Assembly: GCF_014202475.1 (NCBI RefSeq)
Contig: NZ_JACHGV010000016.1
Span: 62,001-126,000 of the forward strand
DNA from: Streptomyces paradoxus
GTDB taxonomy: Bacteria > Actinomycetota > Actinomycetes > Streptomycetales > Streptomycetaceae
Direction of reading: 5' to 3'
Length of the DNA stretch: 64,000 nucleotides
This document shows, one piece after another, positions 1-8,874 of this stretch. The notes under the pieces are model-generated. The model worked only from the letters and a program-made list of their open reading frames with translations. It made no database searches and was not told the origin of the DNA. Position 1 is the first letter of the stretch; every line of letters starts with the position of its first letter. A program made the translations under genes and the position numbers.

Positions 1-100
1 ACATCCGGTCTGCGCGTTCCTCGACAGTCTCGTCGCGTCCATGTCCCGCAGCAGGCACCTCGGGCTGTGCGCTGGTGGGGCCGTTGCCTTCCCGTGCCAT
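1..100 (-). CDS. DUF6328-like membrane protein, 5' end only
   Basis: Only the first 33 codons lie in the window; the gene runs off the left edge. The start is an ATG at 100-98 with a good ribosome site (GGGGAG, seven bases upstream). The visible residues end in ETVEERADRM, which resembles the conserved N-terminus of DUF6328-family proteins of Streptomyces, where this is followed by a membrane domain. The family has no assigned function. The assignment rests on a short match. Confidence 0.5.
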   Translation of the reverse strand, partial: MAREGNGPTSAQPEVPAAGHGRDETVEERADRM

Positions 101-252
101 GACTCACTCCCCAGCCGAGCAGTGCGGAGCCTGGCGGGTCCCCCATATCGGCGGCTGCTGGGCCTCTTCCTCAGGGGCTTGTGCTGCGGCTGTTAAACGA
201 TCTCGGTGTTCTCATCCTGCGCCGTCCGAGGTTAGGTGTGTGGCGTCCGGGC

Positions 253-672
253 CTACTCCACGATCACAGCTGCCTTGTCCAGTCCGACACGCCGAAGAGT
301 GCGCAGCACGGGACGGCGGCCGCCGCAGATGGAGGCTGTCCCGGAGTGTGCAGTAACAGCCCGCAGCAGCGCGTAGGCGCACGCCAGCTCGATCCGGGTC
401 ACACCGCGCATGTCCACCACCCAGTGATCGGCCCTCTGCAGGCGCAGATCATCGAACCACTCTTCCAGGTCGCACAGCACACGGGTGCTGAGGTGCCCGG
501 TCAGGGTCACCTCGGCATGCCGGGCATCGACCGCAGTGATCACCATGCCCGGCTGCGCGGACTGAGGTTCAGCTGTCACAGCGGCCTCCCGCACAGCTCG
601 GTGTGTCCTTCCAGTCTGCATCTGAGAAGTGAACTGGTCTGACCGTCGGGGGCCGAAGCTCGTCTTCTCCAC
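253..672 (-). CDS. STAS-domain protein (anti-sigma antagonist-like)
   Basis: 139 residues with one STAS domain over about residues 43-139 (strand VTLTGHLS, then WVVDMRGVTRIELACAYALL). STAS proteins of this type bind HATPase anti-sigma factors and release sigma factors in partner-switching stress circuits. The usual phosphorylatable serine of the D-S-S-G loop is replaced here (TRIELAC), so it may not be a classical phospho-switch. The start is uncertain: a GTG at 672 gives an unstructured 40-residue N-terminus, and an internal ATG at 621 is possible. A second STAS gene and a HATPase gene lie within 2 kb. Confidence 0.7.
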   Translation of the reverse strand: MEKTSFGPRRSDQFTSQMQTGRTHRAVREAAVTAEPQSAQPGMVITAVDARHAEVTLTGHLSTRVLCDLEEWFDDLRLQRADHWVVDMRGVTRIELACAYALLRAVTAHSGTASICGGRRPVLRTLRRVGLDKAAVIVE

Positions 673-809
673 GACCGCGAGGCGGAGGAGGATGGGGGCA
701 CGGACTGCGCACGGGCTGGTGCCGACCGATCATGGTTGAGCACGATGCACAACGGGCGTGCACGCGGTCCACAGCAATTCCCCATCGCGTGAATAGGAGC
801 CTATGGGCG

Positions 810-1049
810 ATGCAGGGTTTCCGAAGATGGCTGGCCCAGTACGAGCGAACCCGCACACCGCCAGGTGACCTCGCCCGTCTGGCAGCCGGCGACCCAGCCT
901 GGCCCGACGGCCCGGATCGCCTCCAGACCTACACCGACTACATGGAACGAGCAGGCGCCTCCACTGCAGCGCTGCAGACCCTCCTCGACGCCTGGGTCCA
1001 GTACGCCGCGCACGACAAGACCGCCACGGCACACACACCCCGCTACTGA
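810..1049 (+). CDS. YozE-like SAM-fold small protein
   Basis: 79 residues from the ATG at 810, which has AGGAG at 795-799; an upstream in-frame start at 732 would add residues of no recognisable character. The pattern FRRWLAQYER, GDLARLAAGDP, then LQTYTDYMERAGAS and a final AWVQY fits the YozE/sterile-alpha-motif-like family (short tryptophan- and tyrosine-rich helical proteins). Function is unknown in the family. It stands alone on the plus strand. Confidence 0.6.
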   Translation: MQGFRRWLAQYERTRTPPGDLARLAAGDPAWPDGPDRLQTYTDYMERAGASTAALQTLLDAWVQYAAHDKTATAHTPRY

Positions 1050-1613
1050 CACCATCCTTTCAGCCGCCCGCAGGTGCGGTTGTGTGCGGGCGCGGCGGAA
1101 GCTGCGCAGCGGAGACGGCAGGCAGACCCCCGCAGTGCTTCAGGGAGCGCCACGGGGGCCGGGCTGTGCCGTCATGGTCCTGCCAGTGGGTTCGTCTCGG
1201 GCTACACCGGCCCGGGACCTGAGGCCTGCCCGCCCGGTGTCCCGGCGGGCGTGCCATTGCCTCACGGCCTCCGCAAGATGCTCTTGAAGGCGTGCCGGCA
1301 TCGGCTCCTGCCGCGTGGCCGCGACGACGGGCGCAGCGGTGTCCGGCAAGGGCGTGGAGCACAGCGGAGGCGCCCGCAGCACGCGCAGGCGCGCAGCGCC
1401 GCAGGGGCCGCGCAGCGAGGGTGGGAGCGCGGCACCGGCCCACCCACCCCGGGCTGCGGGCCCGATATGCCGGCGGTGGAGTTCCTCTTCGTGAGGGTCT
1501 TTGGTTGGCCGGTGCCCTTGCCACCCGCATTGCGGATTAAGCCTCGGCCGCTCCCCTTGCATGCGAGTGGTCGATTACGTTCTTCGGGCCCAGCCGTCGG
1601 CGGGTGTTCAAGG
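1050..1613. other. 564-base stretch without a supportable gene
   Basis: Both strands have long open frames here, but these are low-complexity Arg/Ala/Pro translations expected from very high GC DNA. I see no domain, no ribosome site linked to a conserved start, and no repeat. Confidence 0.5.
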
Positions 1614-1898
1614 TCAGGTGGCAGTCCCTGGCTGGCGGGCCGCCTTCTTCACATCCGCATCGACTTGGCGGATCTCTCTGCCCTGCTCGAAGGTGTATGC
1701 CTTGATCGCCTCCTGGAGGCCGCAGACGTCGTCGACCCAGGACTTCCAGGCGGTGCGCCAGGTAGTGCGCTGATACTCGGTCCACTCGTTCACGGGGCTT
1801 CGGCCGTAGTCGTCGAAGAGCTGCTGCACGCGGCAGTGCGCCTTGTCGGCGGTGCGCTGCAGCGTCACGAGGTCTTCGAAGGACGGGGCCATGTTCAC
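1614..1898 (-). CDS. Conserved small hypothetical protein, alpha-helical
   Basis: 94 residues starting at a GTG (1898) preceded by GAGG seven bases away; an ATG two codons in (1892) is the alternative. The composition is helical and charged, with tryptophans in WTEYQRTTWRTAWKSWVDDV and a basic tail, resembling short single-copy Streptomyces proteins of unknown function. It lies 39 bases downstream of the HATPase gene on the same strand, so the two are probably co-transcribed. No enzymatic motif is visible. Confidence 0.65.
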   Translation of the reverse strand: MNMAPSFEDLVTLQRTADKAHCRVQQLFDDYGRSPVNEWTEYQRTTWRTAWKSWVDDVCGLQEAIKAYTFEQGREIRQVDADVKKAARQPGTAT

Positions 1899-1937
1899 GC
1901 TTGTACCTCACTGGCGCCAGGCGGAATCAGCTGGCTC

Positions 1938-2450
1938 CTATCTGCGCGCGGCGGTGTCGGACAGCGCGAGGCGGGCCGTGATGCGTTTGCCGACCGGCTC
2001 CTGCTCGATGAGCAGCGCTACGGTGGCGGCCTTGACGATCTCCAGGCCGTGCTGGCCGATCCGGCCGGGGTCGGCGGGCCGCGCCGCGGGAACTGTGGGC
2101 TCGCTGTCCCACACCACCACTTCCACGATCCGGGCGCTGATACGCAGTTCCATCAGCACCGGTCCGGGTGCGTACTTGCGGGCGTTGGTGACCAGTTCGC
2201 TGACGACGAGCTGGGTGAGGTCCCGGGCGCGGTCGGGCACGGTCAGGTGGTGCTCGCCGTGGGCCTGGTCGAGGAAGGCGATGGCGTGGTGACGGGCGTC
2301 GGCGATGCAGCTGTCGTCCCCGGCCAGGGCGTAGCCGGCGCGCATCACGTAGTTGTCCGGCGCCGTCCCAGCCTCACCGTCGGTGTCCACTCCCACCGGC
2401 CCCGTCCCTACTTCTTTACGCCCGCCAGTACCCCGGCTGTCGCCATACAT
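1938..2450 (-). CDS. HATPase-domain anti-sigma/serine kinase-like protein
   Basis: About 170 residues from an ATG at 2450; longer and shorter starts are possible and none has a strong ribosome site. The HATPase fold is clear: LTQLVVSELVTNARKYAPG is the N-box helix with its Glu and Asn, VEVVVWDSEP is the D-x-x box, and GRIGQHGLEIVKA is the glycine lid. Proteins of this size act as RsbW-like anti-sigma factors or Ser/Thr kinases of STAS antagonists. It is divergent from a STAS gene at 2567 across a short intergenic region, the arrangement expected for a partner-switching pair. Confidence 0.85.
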   Translation of the reverse strand: MYGDSRGTGGRKEVGTGPVGVDTDGEAGTAPDNYVMRAGYALAGDDSCIADARHHAIAFLDQAHGEHHLTVPDRARDLTQLVVSELVTNARKYAPGPVLMELRISARIVEVVVWDSEPTVPAARPADPGRIGQHGLEIVKAATVALLIEQEPVGKRITARLALSDTAARR

Positions 2451-2566
2451 GCCGCACCGATCGCATACGAATGCGCAAGCAGATGCGTCCGGCCGCATCG
2501 GTGGGGCAGAATCACCCGCGCGTCCCGCCCCCGAAGGGGGCAAGCCAGATCGCAGTCGAGGAGAAC

Positions 2567-2932
2567 GTGCCCCACACCGAGCAAGCCGACCGGCCGGATC
2601 GTCTCACCGTCGAAGACCGCGTTGTCGATGGGGTCCGTGTCGTGACCCTGCGGGGCGAGATCGACCACGACGTCCGGGACAAGCTCAGCAAGGCCCTGCT
2701 GGGTGAGGAGGGGACGGTGCCGACGCGCATTGTCGCTGATCTCAGTGGGGTGACCTTCATGGACTCCAGCGGCCTCAACGTCTTCGTCGCCGCACACCGG
2801 CAGGTAAGCGACGCCAAGGGGTGGGTGCGCATCGCCGGGGCCCAGCGATCCGTTCTGCGGGTGCTGCAGGTGACCGGCGTCGACGGCGTCATCTCCTGTC
2901 ACCCGACCACTGAGCAGGCCCTGACGACCTGA
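2567..2932 (+). CDS. STAS-domain anti-sigma factor antagonist
   Basis: 121 residues. The chosen start is a GTG at 2567 just after GAGGAG (tight spacing, three bases); in-frame ATGs at 2471 and 2485 would add up to 32 residues outside the domain. The fold is a full antagonist STAS domain: VVDGVRVVTLRGEIDHDV, then VADLSGVTFMDSSGLNVFV. The D-S-S-G motif includes the serine normally phosphorylated by the partner HATPase kinase. It is divergent from such a HATPase gene and probably its partner, by analogy with RsbV/RsbW or SpoIIAA/SpoIIAB. Confidence 0.9.
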   Translation: MPHTEQADRPDRLTVEDRVVDGVRVVTLRGEIDHDVRDKLSKALLGEEGTVPTRIVADLSGVTFMDSSGLNVFVAAHRQVSDAKGWVRIAGAQRSVLRVLQVTGVDGVISCHPTTEQALTT

Positions 2933-2935
2933 CCA

Positions 2936-3283
2936 TTAGCCGGGCTGGTCCATGCCGTTCCCGGCATCCAGACGGCGCTTCATGGCCGCCTTCAGCTCCT
3001 GGTCGACCGGGGGTGGCAGGCGATCCTTCCCCGCCGCCCAGCTGAGCACCGTCTCCGCGACGGTGTGCAGTCTGGTGTTGGTGTGCTGGGAAACCTCCCG
3101 TAGCACCTCGAACCCGGCCGCCGGCTCAAGCCGGTGCACCGCGACGAGCACGCCGATGGCCTGATCGACCGTCGCATGGGAGTCGACCGCCTGACGCAGC
3201 TGCGCGTTCTCCCGTTCCAGCCGAGCCACTACGTCATCACGACCGTCCACGGGCAAGGGGCGCTGCGCTCGGGAAGTCGTCAT
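2936..3283 (-). CDS. ANTAR-domain RNA-binding-type regulator
   Basis: 115 residues from an ATG at 3283 (GTG at 3286 is the alternative; GGAG lies upstream). Residues about 20-40 look coiled-coil (VARLERENAQLRQAVD). The ANTAR three-helix domain follows with the typical ATVDQAIGVLVAVHRLEP and a conserved Ala/Trp end (VLSWAAG). ANTAR proteins bind paired stem-loops in nascent RNA and act as antiterminators. No GAF or PAS sensor is fused, so the signal input is not visible. Its 3' end faces that of the STAS gene, four bases apart. Confidence 0.85.
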   Translation of the reverse strand: MTTSRAQRPLPVDGRDDVVARLERENAQLRQAVDSHATVDQAIGVLVAVHRLEPAAGFEVLREVSQHTNTRLHTVAETVLSWAAGKDRLPPPVDQELKAAMKRRLDAGNGMDQPG

Positions 3284-3708
3284 CACCGGCTCTCCATCAT
3301 GGGGTGAGGTCTACTTCCAGTACGCCTGCCCGTTCCCGGAGCCACAAGACATCCCGTATGCCAGGCGAAGATCACACACGAGGGGCCAAGAAGGTCGGGA
3401 CGCCGGCCGTGCAGCGCGCTGGTCCACGATGCCGAGCGCCGTGTCCGGCCTGCACTTCGAGCACGCCGGCACCTGCTGGCGTAGTGCCGATGGGCTCTCT
3501 TCGCCTCATCGAGCGCACCCCTGTGGGCTCCGTCAACGGCGCCTTCCCGCAGGAGATGCAATGGTGGTTGAGCGCCGTGGTGAACTGACGCGCAGCCGCA
3601 CCAGGGGGTGCCGGGCTCGCCACGGGGGCATGCTCCGGGAACCACTCTCCATCCGCCGCGTCTCCATCAGCGCGAGCCTGGCGACCGAACGGGCCACCTG
3701 AACCGGAG
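3284..3708. other. 425-base stretch, nothing recognised
   Basis: No domain-bearing frame is seen on either strand. The DNA is GC-rich and compositionally like degraded coding sequence, but I cannot link it to a family. Confidence 0.45.
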
Positions 3709-4971
3709 CTAAGACTCGTGCTCGAGGTAGGCGGCGCGGTCGCGGGCGTAGAGCGCGGCGAAGACGGTGAGCCGTTGTGCGGGGTCGGCGGCGTCGAGGC
3801 CGCATAGGTGGGCGATGCGGCCCAGACGGTAGTCCACCGAGTTGGGGTGGAGGTTCAGGTGGGCTGCGGTGGCCTTGCGGTCGAATCCGTGCTCCAGGTA
3901 GGAGCGCAGGGTGGATTCCCATTCGGGGTGGGCGTCGAGGGGGCGCAGCCGTTGCAGGAGCAGGTCGAGTCCGGGGCCGGGGCGTGTGAGCTGGTAGGTG
4001 ACGACGACGTCGTCCAGGACGTAGGCGCCGGGGGGTCGTCCGGTGGCGAGGGCGATCTGGAGGATTTCTTCGCTCTGGGCGCGGGCGGCCGGTACGGCGT
4101 GCGGGGCCGCTGCCGCAGCAGCCGTGTGCACGGGAGCTGAGGCGAGGTCGCTGAGTCGCTGGGTGAGGTCGCCCAGGTATGCCTTCAGGTCGTTGCCGGG
4201 TCCGGGGGGCAGCGGGATGAGTGCCGTGGCGGCCGGGTCCTGGATCAGTGCCAGGGCGTCGTCCCCGGCGTGGTCGGCCAGGACCCGTCGGACGGCGTTG
4301 GCGCGTCGGTGGTGGGTGATCTCGGGTGCCCGGCCGGGTTCGTCGGGACGTGAGCCGGGGCCGAGCTTGAGGCTGACGACGAGATACTGCTCGGGCAGGG
4401 TGATGCCGGCGAGCCCGGCCGCCGTGTCGGGGTGCTCGCCGGTGAGCAGGGCGCTGTAGAGGGCGTAGCGGGCATCGCGCTCGCCGGCATGGATGCGGGC
4501 GGCCTCGTGCTGGAAGCCGCGGACCACCAGCGTGGTCACCTGACGCAGGTAGGCGTGCATGGCGATGGTCAGCTGGATGAGGCCGGTCTGGTCGGCGGGC
4601 GGACAGCGGCGGGCCACGACCTGCCAGGTCGCGTCCATGCCGATCTGGTAGTCCCGCAGGAGGTTCTCGACCGGTTCGCCCTCGCCGGCGCGGCGGGCGG
4701 CCGAGGCGACCAGGTCGGCGACGTCGTCTTCCTGAACGCTGGTGTCGCCCTTCTCCAGAGCGCGGACGAACGCGTCGACGTTGTACGCGATGATCCAGCG
4801 GAGCTCGGGATCGCGGCGCCGGACGGTGGCAGGCGCGGCGCCGTCCTGGTCGGCGAGCGCGTCCAGGGCCAGGTCTACGAGTTCGTCGCGGTGGTCGCGC
4901 AGCCAGACCACGGCCGGTCGGCCATCCAGCAACGGGAGGGGAGTGACGGGCGCGGTCTTTGGAGATTTCAC
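3709..4971 (-). CDS. PucR-family transcriptional regulator
   Basis: 420 residues. The GTG at 4971 has GGGAG eight bases upstream and is preferred; a GTG at 4986 would add five residues. The C-terminus is the PucR-type helix-turn-helix (ESTLRSYLEHGFDRKATAA, LHPNSVDYRLGRIAHLCGLD), and the central part is the GGDEF-like linker of the CdaR/PucR group. Members often sense purines or small acids. It is divergent from the M28 peptidase pseudogene across about 97 bases and may have controlled it. Confidence 0.9.
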   Translation of the reverse strand: MKSPKTAPVTPLPLLDGRPAVVWLRDHRDELVDLALDALADQDGAAPATVRRRDPELRWIIAYNVDAFVRALEKGDTSVQEDDVADLVASAARRAGEGEPVENLLRDYQIGMDATWQVVARRCPPADQTGLIQLTIAMHAYLRQVTTLVVRGFQHEAARIHAGERDARYALYSALLTGEHPDTAAGLAGITLPEQYLVVSLKLGPGSRPDEPGRAPEITHHRRANAVRRVLADHAGDDALALIQDPAATALIPLPPGPGNDLKAYLGDLTQRLSDLASAPVHTAAAAAAPHAVPAARAQSEEILQIALATGRPPGAYVLDDVVVTYQLTRPGPGLDLLLQRLRPLDAHPEWESTLRSYLEHGFDRKATAAHLNLHPNSVDYRLGRIAHLCGLDAADPAQRLTVFAALYARDRAAYLEHES

Positions 4972-5068
4972 AAAGGATGCTCCCACTTCTTCAGAGTCCC
5001 ATGCCTATCTGTTGTGAGGATACCGGTGCCATGCTGACGCCGTTCCTCGGAAAGCAAGGAGACCGCCG

Positions 5069-6553
5069 GTGCAGACAACCCACCAGAGCTGGGCCCGCCC
5101 GCAGATGCACTCCCGGCCGGCCCGGTGGGTCGACGCCGCCCGTTTCCTGCCCGTCGCGACGCTGGCGAGATGGCAGCAGGCGCTGGACGATCGCGGTCTT
5201 CGTGCCACCGGTTCGGCCGCGCACGCCGACTACATCGGTGACCTCGCCCGCCGCCTGTCGGAGGTGGGCGTCCCCGACGTGGCCCTCGAGGCGGTGCCGA
5301 TGCACCGCTGGAGTGCCCGCCAGTGGGGATTGCGACTGGCCGACCCGGGCGCGGAGGCGGAGGTCGCGGTGGTCAGCCCGGTCGCGTACTCGGGCGACAC
5401 CGGCACCGGCGGAGTCACCGGCCCGCTGGCTGCGGAGCCGCGACCGGGGGTTATCGGCGTGGTGGACATCGCCCTGCCCGCTTTTGCCGCCGGGGACTTC
5501 GACGCCTTGGACTACTGTCCATCCGCCCTGGCGGCGGTCGAGCCCGCCTATGCTTCCGACCAGCGCTACGAGCGGATCTGGCTGGCCCACGATCAGATGC
5601 GCGCCGAGCTGGCCCGCTTCGCGGCTGCCGGTGCCGCCGGACTGATCCTGGTCATCGATCTGCCCGAGGCGGAACTGGGCGGCGGCTACTTGCTCCACGA
5701 CGGTGTGCACCGCGCCATCCCCGCTCTGTTCGTCGGCCGGGAATCCGGTCTCCAGCTGCACGAGGCTGCCCGCCGGAAGACGCAGGCGACGCTGACGCTG
5801 ACGGCGGACAGCACCCGGGTGGACACGCACAACATCGTCGGGATCATCCCCGGGGCGAGCGACGAACTGGTCGTGCTGCAGTCGCACACCGACGGCAGCA
5901 ACGGCCTGGAGGACAACGGCTGCGAGGCGATCCTGGCCATGGCCCATTACCTGGCCCGCCTCCCGCGGCAGGAACTGTCCCGAAGCGTGCTCGTGTTGCT
6001 GTCGACCGGGCACTTCGCCACCGAGGAAGCGTGGGGACTGGAAGCCTTCCTCGAACGGCACCGCGAGGACCTGGTGCCACGCATCGCTGCGGCTCTGTGC
6101 CTGGAGCACCTCGGCGCGCGGGTCGCGCCCGCCGGATAAAGCGATCATGTCCCCGGTGTGACGTACGAGTTCGGCGCCTGCTTCGCCACCCCGCACCCGG
6201 CCGTCATCAACAGCATGCGCTCGGCCCGGGTTCGCGCCCAGGTCACCGAGCCTCGAGTGTTGCGCCCCTTCGTCCCCCACTTCTCGGGCAGTTCCCCCGA
6301 CGGCACGACGTGGCCGGGTGACGGTGGTCCCTTCTGGCACACTGCCGGGCTGCCGGCGGCGAATTTCATCACCGGTCCCGGTTATCTCCTCAACGTCGAG
6401 CCGGTGATGGACCGGATCGATGTCGCCGCGCTGCGCCGCCAGGCCATCGCCTTCACCGAAGCCGTCCTGGAACTGGCCGCCGTCCCCTGGCACGAGCTGC
6501 GCGACAGGGACCTCCGAGCGGCCGAAGGGCCTGGTGAGGGGGGACCGAGATGA
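5069..6553 (+). pseudogene. M28-family aminopeptidase-like gene with an in-frame stop
   Basis: Starts at a GTG with AAGGAG seven bases upstream. Residues about 110-230 look like a protease-associated insert. The M28 metallopeptidase core follows: HTDGSNGLEDNGCEAIL (metal His and Asp), STGHFATEEAWGLEAF, then LCLEHLGA with a metal Glu. A TAA at 6137-6139 interrupts the reading frame, but the same frame continues without a shift to 6553 and still encodes conserved C-terminal sequence ending in FWHTAGLPAANFITGPG. The damage is therefore a single nonsense codon. The stop overlaps the ATG of the next, also broken, gene, so the two were once an operon. Confidence 0.8.
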
Positions 6554-7491
6554 CGAGCGAGGTCACGGACGCATGGTGGGAACCGGCCCGGGAACACCGG
6601 CTCCCCTCGGGGGCACGGGTTCAGGTGTGGGACGCGGTCGGCCCGCCCCGGGCGATGGTGCAGCTGTAGCACGGCTTCGCCGAGTACGCCGGGCGCTTCG
6701 TGCACCAGCACCACGAGTTCATCGTGCACCTGACCCACCAGGGGTACGAGGTGTGGGCGATGGACCTGCACGGCCACGGACGCTCCCCCGGCCGGCGCGG
6801 GCTGGCCGACATCCGCCGAGCGGTGACGGACCACCGTCGCCTGCGGTCCATCATGCGGGGCACGCTCCACGCTTCCCGTCCTGCTGATCAGGCATTCCCT
6901 CGGCGCGCTGGTGACGGCGGGCAGCACCCTGGCCGATCCCACGGGCGTGGGCGGGGTGGTACTGCTCGCACCGTCCCTGCCGCCCTCGCTGCCCGGGCCC
7001 GCCCGCGCCGCCATGGACCTGTGCGCCCGGCTGATGCCCGCCGTGCCCGCGCCGCTGAAGAAGGCACCGCCGGCTGATCTGACGCGCCTGCCCGAACAGA
7101 GACGGAGCACCGCGCTCGACCCGCTGATCCACAACGGCCGGGTACCGCTGAAGCTGGCGGCCACCGCCCTGCACGTGGCCGCCGACGTCTGGGAACGGGC
7201 ACCGCACCACTGGCACACCCCATGCCTCCTCGTGCACGGCACCGCCGACACCTCCACCGACCACGGCCAAAGCCGCCGGCTCGCCGCTCTGCTGCCCACC
7301 GCCGACAAGACGCTGCACCTGGTGGCAGGCGGCCAGCACGACTCCTGCACGACCTCGACGGTGACGACGTACTCACCCGGGTGCTGTCGTGGCTGGACGC
7401 CCACACCACGGCACACCCCCCGGAGGCGACCCCTCCGCCAGGCCACGCCCCGCGCCAGTGCGCCAGCGCGACCAGGCCGCCGGTTCACTGA
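6550..7491 (+). pseudogene. Alpha/beta hydrolase (lysophospholipase-like), broken
   Basis: Starts in a four-base overlap with the M28 peptidase. It carries an in-frame TAG at about 6667 (MVQL-stop-HGFAEYAGRF). Conserved hydrolase sequence continues (VWAMDLHGHGRSPGRRG) until a frameshift at about 6860, after which the nucleophile elbow reads RHSLGAL instead of the usual G-H-S-x-G. A second shift at about 7340 precedes the last helix, VLSWLDAHT. The late catalytic Asp/His segments LLVHGTADTST and GGQHD are still legible. It is non-functional as drawn. With the neighbouring peptidase it forms a decayed peptide- or lipid-cleaving operon. Confidence 0.8.
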
Positions 7492-7535
7492 CCCCTTCCG
7501 CCGCCGCCTTCACAACGGCGGCGGGTGCTCTCGGC

Positions 7536-7835
7536 CTACTGCTGCCGACATCCGTTGACGAGCCGCAACCCGTCAACTGCACCCCGGCCGATGCTGGTGT
7601 GGGTGGTGACCTCGTGTTCGCGGCAGGTGGTGTCGCGGCGGACGATCTCGTAGCCGCCTTCGTCGAGGACGGCCACGGAGGCGAACCATGCGGGGTCGCC
7701 CTGGTCGGGCTGGATGACGATGAACGTGTTGTCCGCGTCGTTCAGTTCACTGATCAGGTCGAACAGGGCGTCCTCGGACGGGTCGTCGATGTGGTGGCCG
7801 TTCTCGCTGTCGGCGCAGTAGTACTCAGCCGCCAT
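7536..7835 (-). CDS. Hypothetical protein, about 99 residues, acidic N-terminus
   Basis: The start is an ATG at 7835 without a strong ribosome site. The sequence has an acidic first half and strands such as TFIVIQPDQGDPAWFASVAVL and GGYEIVRRDTTCREHEV, a layout seen in small stand-alone Imm1-like or immunity-type Streptomyces proteins. I cannot assign a family. No toxin gene is adjacent; instead it is squeezed between a hydrolase pseudogene and an IS remnant, so it may be an orphan. Confidence 0.5.
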   Translation of the reverse strand: MAAEYYCADSENGHHIDDPSEDALFDLISELNDADNTFIVIQPDQGDPAWFASVAVLDEGGYEIVRRDTTCREHEVTTHTSIGRGAVDGLRLVNGCRQQ

Positions 7836-7918
7836 TGGTCCGCCGCTGTCTCCCTTGTGCCGACGTGCTGCGGGTTGCCGCCGTCAGGATGGCATGCGGT
7901 GAGGCCTGCCTCGCCAGG

Positions 7919-8821
7919 TCACAGCCATTCGTTGATGGCGGCGATGTGGACGGTGGCCTCGAAGCGGACGGCGAGCTTGTCGAACCGGGTGGCCACTGCC
8001 CGGTTGCGCTTGAGTCGGTTGATGCCGCACTCGACCGCGTGCCGGGCGTTGTGGTCGTCGCGGTCGAAGGTCGGCGGGCGCCCGTTGTGGTCGTCGCGGT
8101 CGAAGGTCGGCGGGCGCCCGCCGTGGCTGCCGCTGCGTCTGCGGTGGCCGGCCTGGTCGGCCGGTTCCGCGATGGTGGCCGGATCCCACGTCGGCGTAAG
8201 TAGGCGCGGTTGGCGCGCGATGGGTACGCCTTGTCACCCCGGACCCAGCGGCCGTCTGCGCGGTCGCCCCGCCCCGAGCCGGGGCACGCGGATGCCCTGC
8301 AGCACGGCCACGAACTGCGGGCTGTCACCCCGCTACCCTGCCGTGACCAGCAACGACAAAGGGCGTTGACCTTGTTCGCAGGCCAGATGAATCTTGGTGG
8401 TCAAGCCGCCCCGGGACCGGCCGAGCGCGTGGTCGTCCGGCTCGGCGAGGATCCCGCCGGGCGGCTCTTTCTGGGTCTGCCCGTCCCGGCGGGCGCCGGC
8501 CGCGTGCTGGTGAGCCCGGCAGATCGTGGAGTCGACATTCACCTCCCACGTGATCAGCCCGCAGGCATCGGCCCTGGCCTGCAGTCCGGTCAGCACTGTT
8601 CCCCAGACGCCGGTGCGTTGCCAGCGGCGGAACAGCCCGTAGACCGTCTGCCACGGCCCGTACTCCACCGGCAGGTCCCTCCATGGGGCGCCCGTCCGCA
8701 CCTGCCAGCGGACCTCGTCGATCAGCCTCCGCCGACACGCTGACGGCCTGCCTACCTGCGCGACAGGCAACAGCGGTTCCAGCACTGCCCACTGCTCATC
8801 CGAGAGATCCCCACGTCCCAC
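7919..8821 (-). pseudogene. IS5-family transposase, degraded
   Basis: The N-terminal half is intact to 8333 (DLSDEQWAVLEPLLP, then RDLPVEYGPWQTVYGLFRRW and the DDE first Asp in VNVDSTICRAHQHAAGA). An in-frame TAG (8333-8335) follows VTAG. Downstream, RGDKAYPSRANRAYLRRRGI sits in another frame, so two compensating shifts bracket it, and the last part (FDKLAVRFEATVHIAAINEW) returns to frame 1. A 36-bp tandem duplication repeats G-R-P-P-T-F-D-R-D-D-H-N within it. The gene is dead. I could not identify terminal inverted repeats by eye. Confidence 0.85.
8051..8122. repeat. 36-bp tandem duplication inside the transposase pseudogene
   Basis: Two adjacent 36-base units (8051-8086 and 8087-8122) are identical except for the last two bases. 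The duplication is in frame (12 codons) and copies the GRPPTFDRDDHN segment of an IS5-type transposase. Confidence 0.9.
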
Positions 8822-8874
8822 ACCGAGATCATCACGGCATCAGGTGCAGCACCAAGCCCCGCTCAAAACACGCC

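Noticed and set aside
1074..2645. A 523-residue open frame on the plus strand.
   Set aside because: It covers the antisense of the HATPase and the small 94-residue gene. No conserved sequence; typical shadow of high-GC DNA.
4991..6493. A 500-residue open frame on the minus strand over the M28 peptidase.
   Set aside because: Antisense shadow; the plus-strand peptidase carries the conserved catalytic text.
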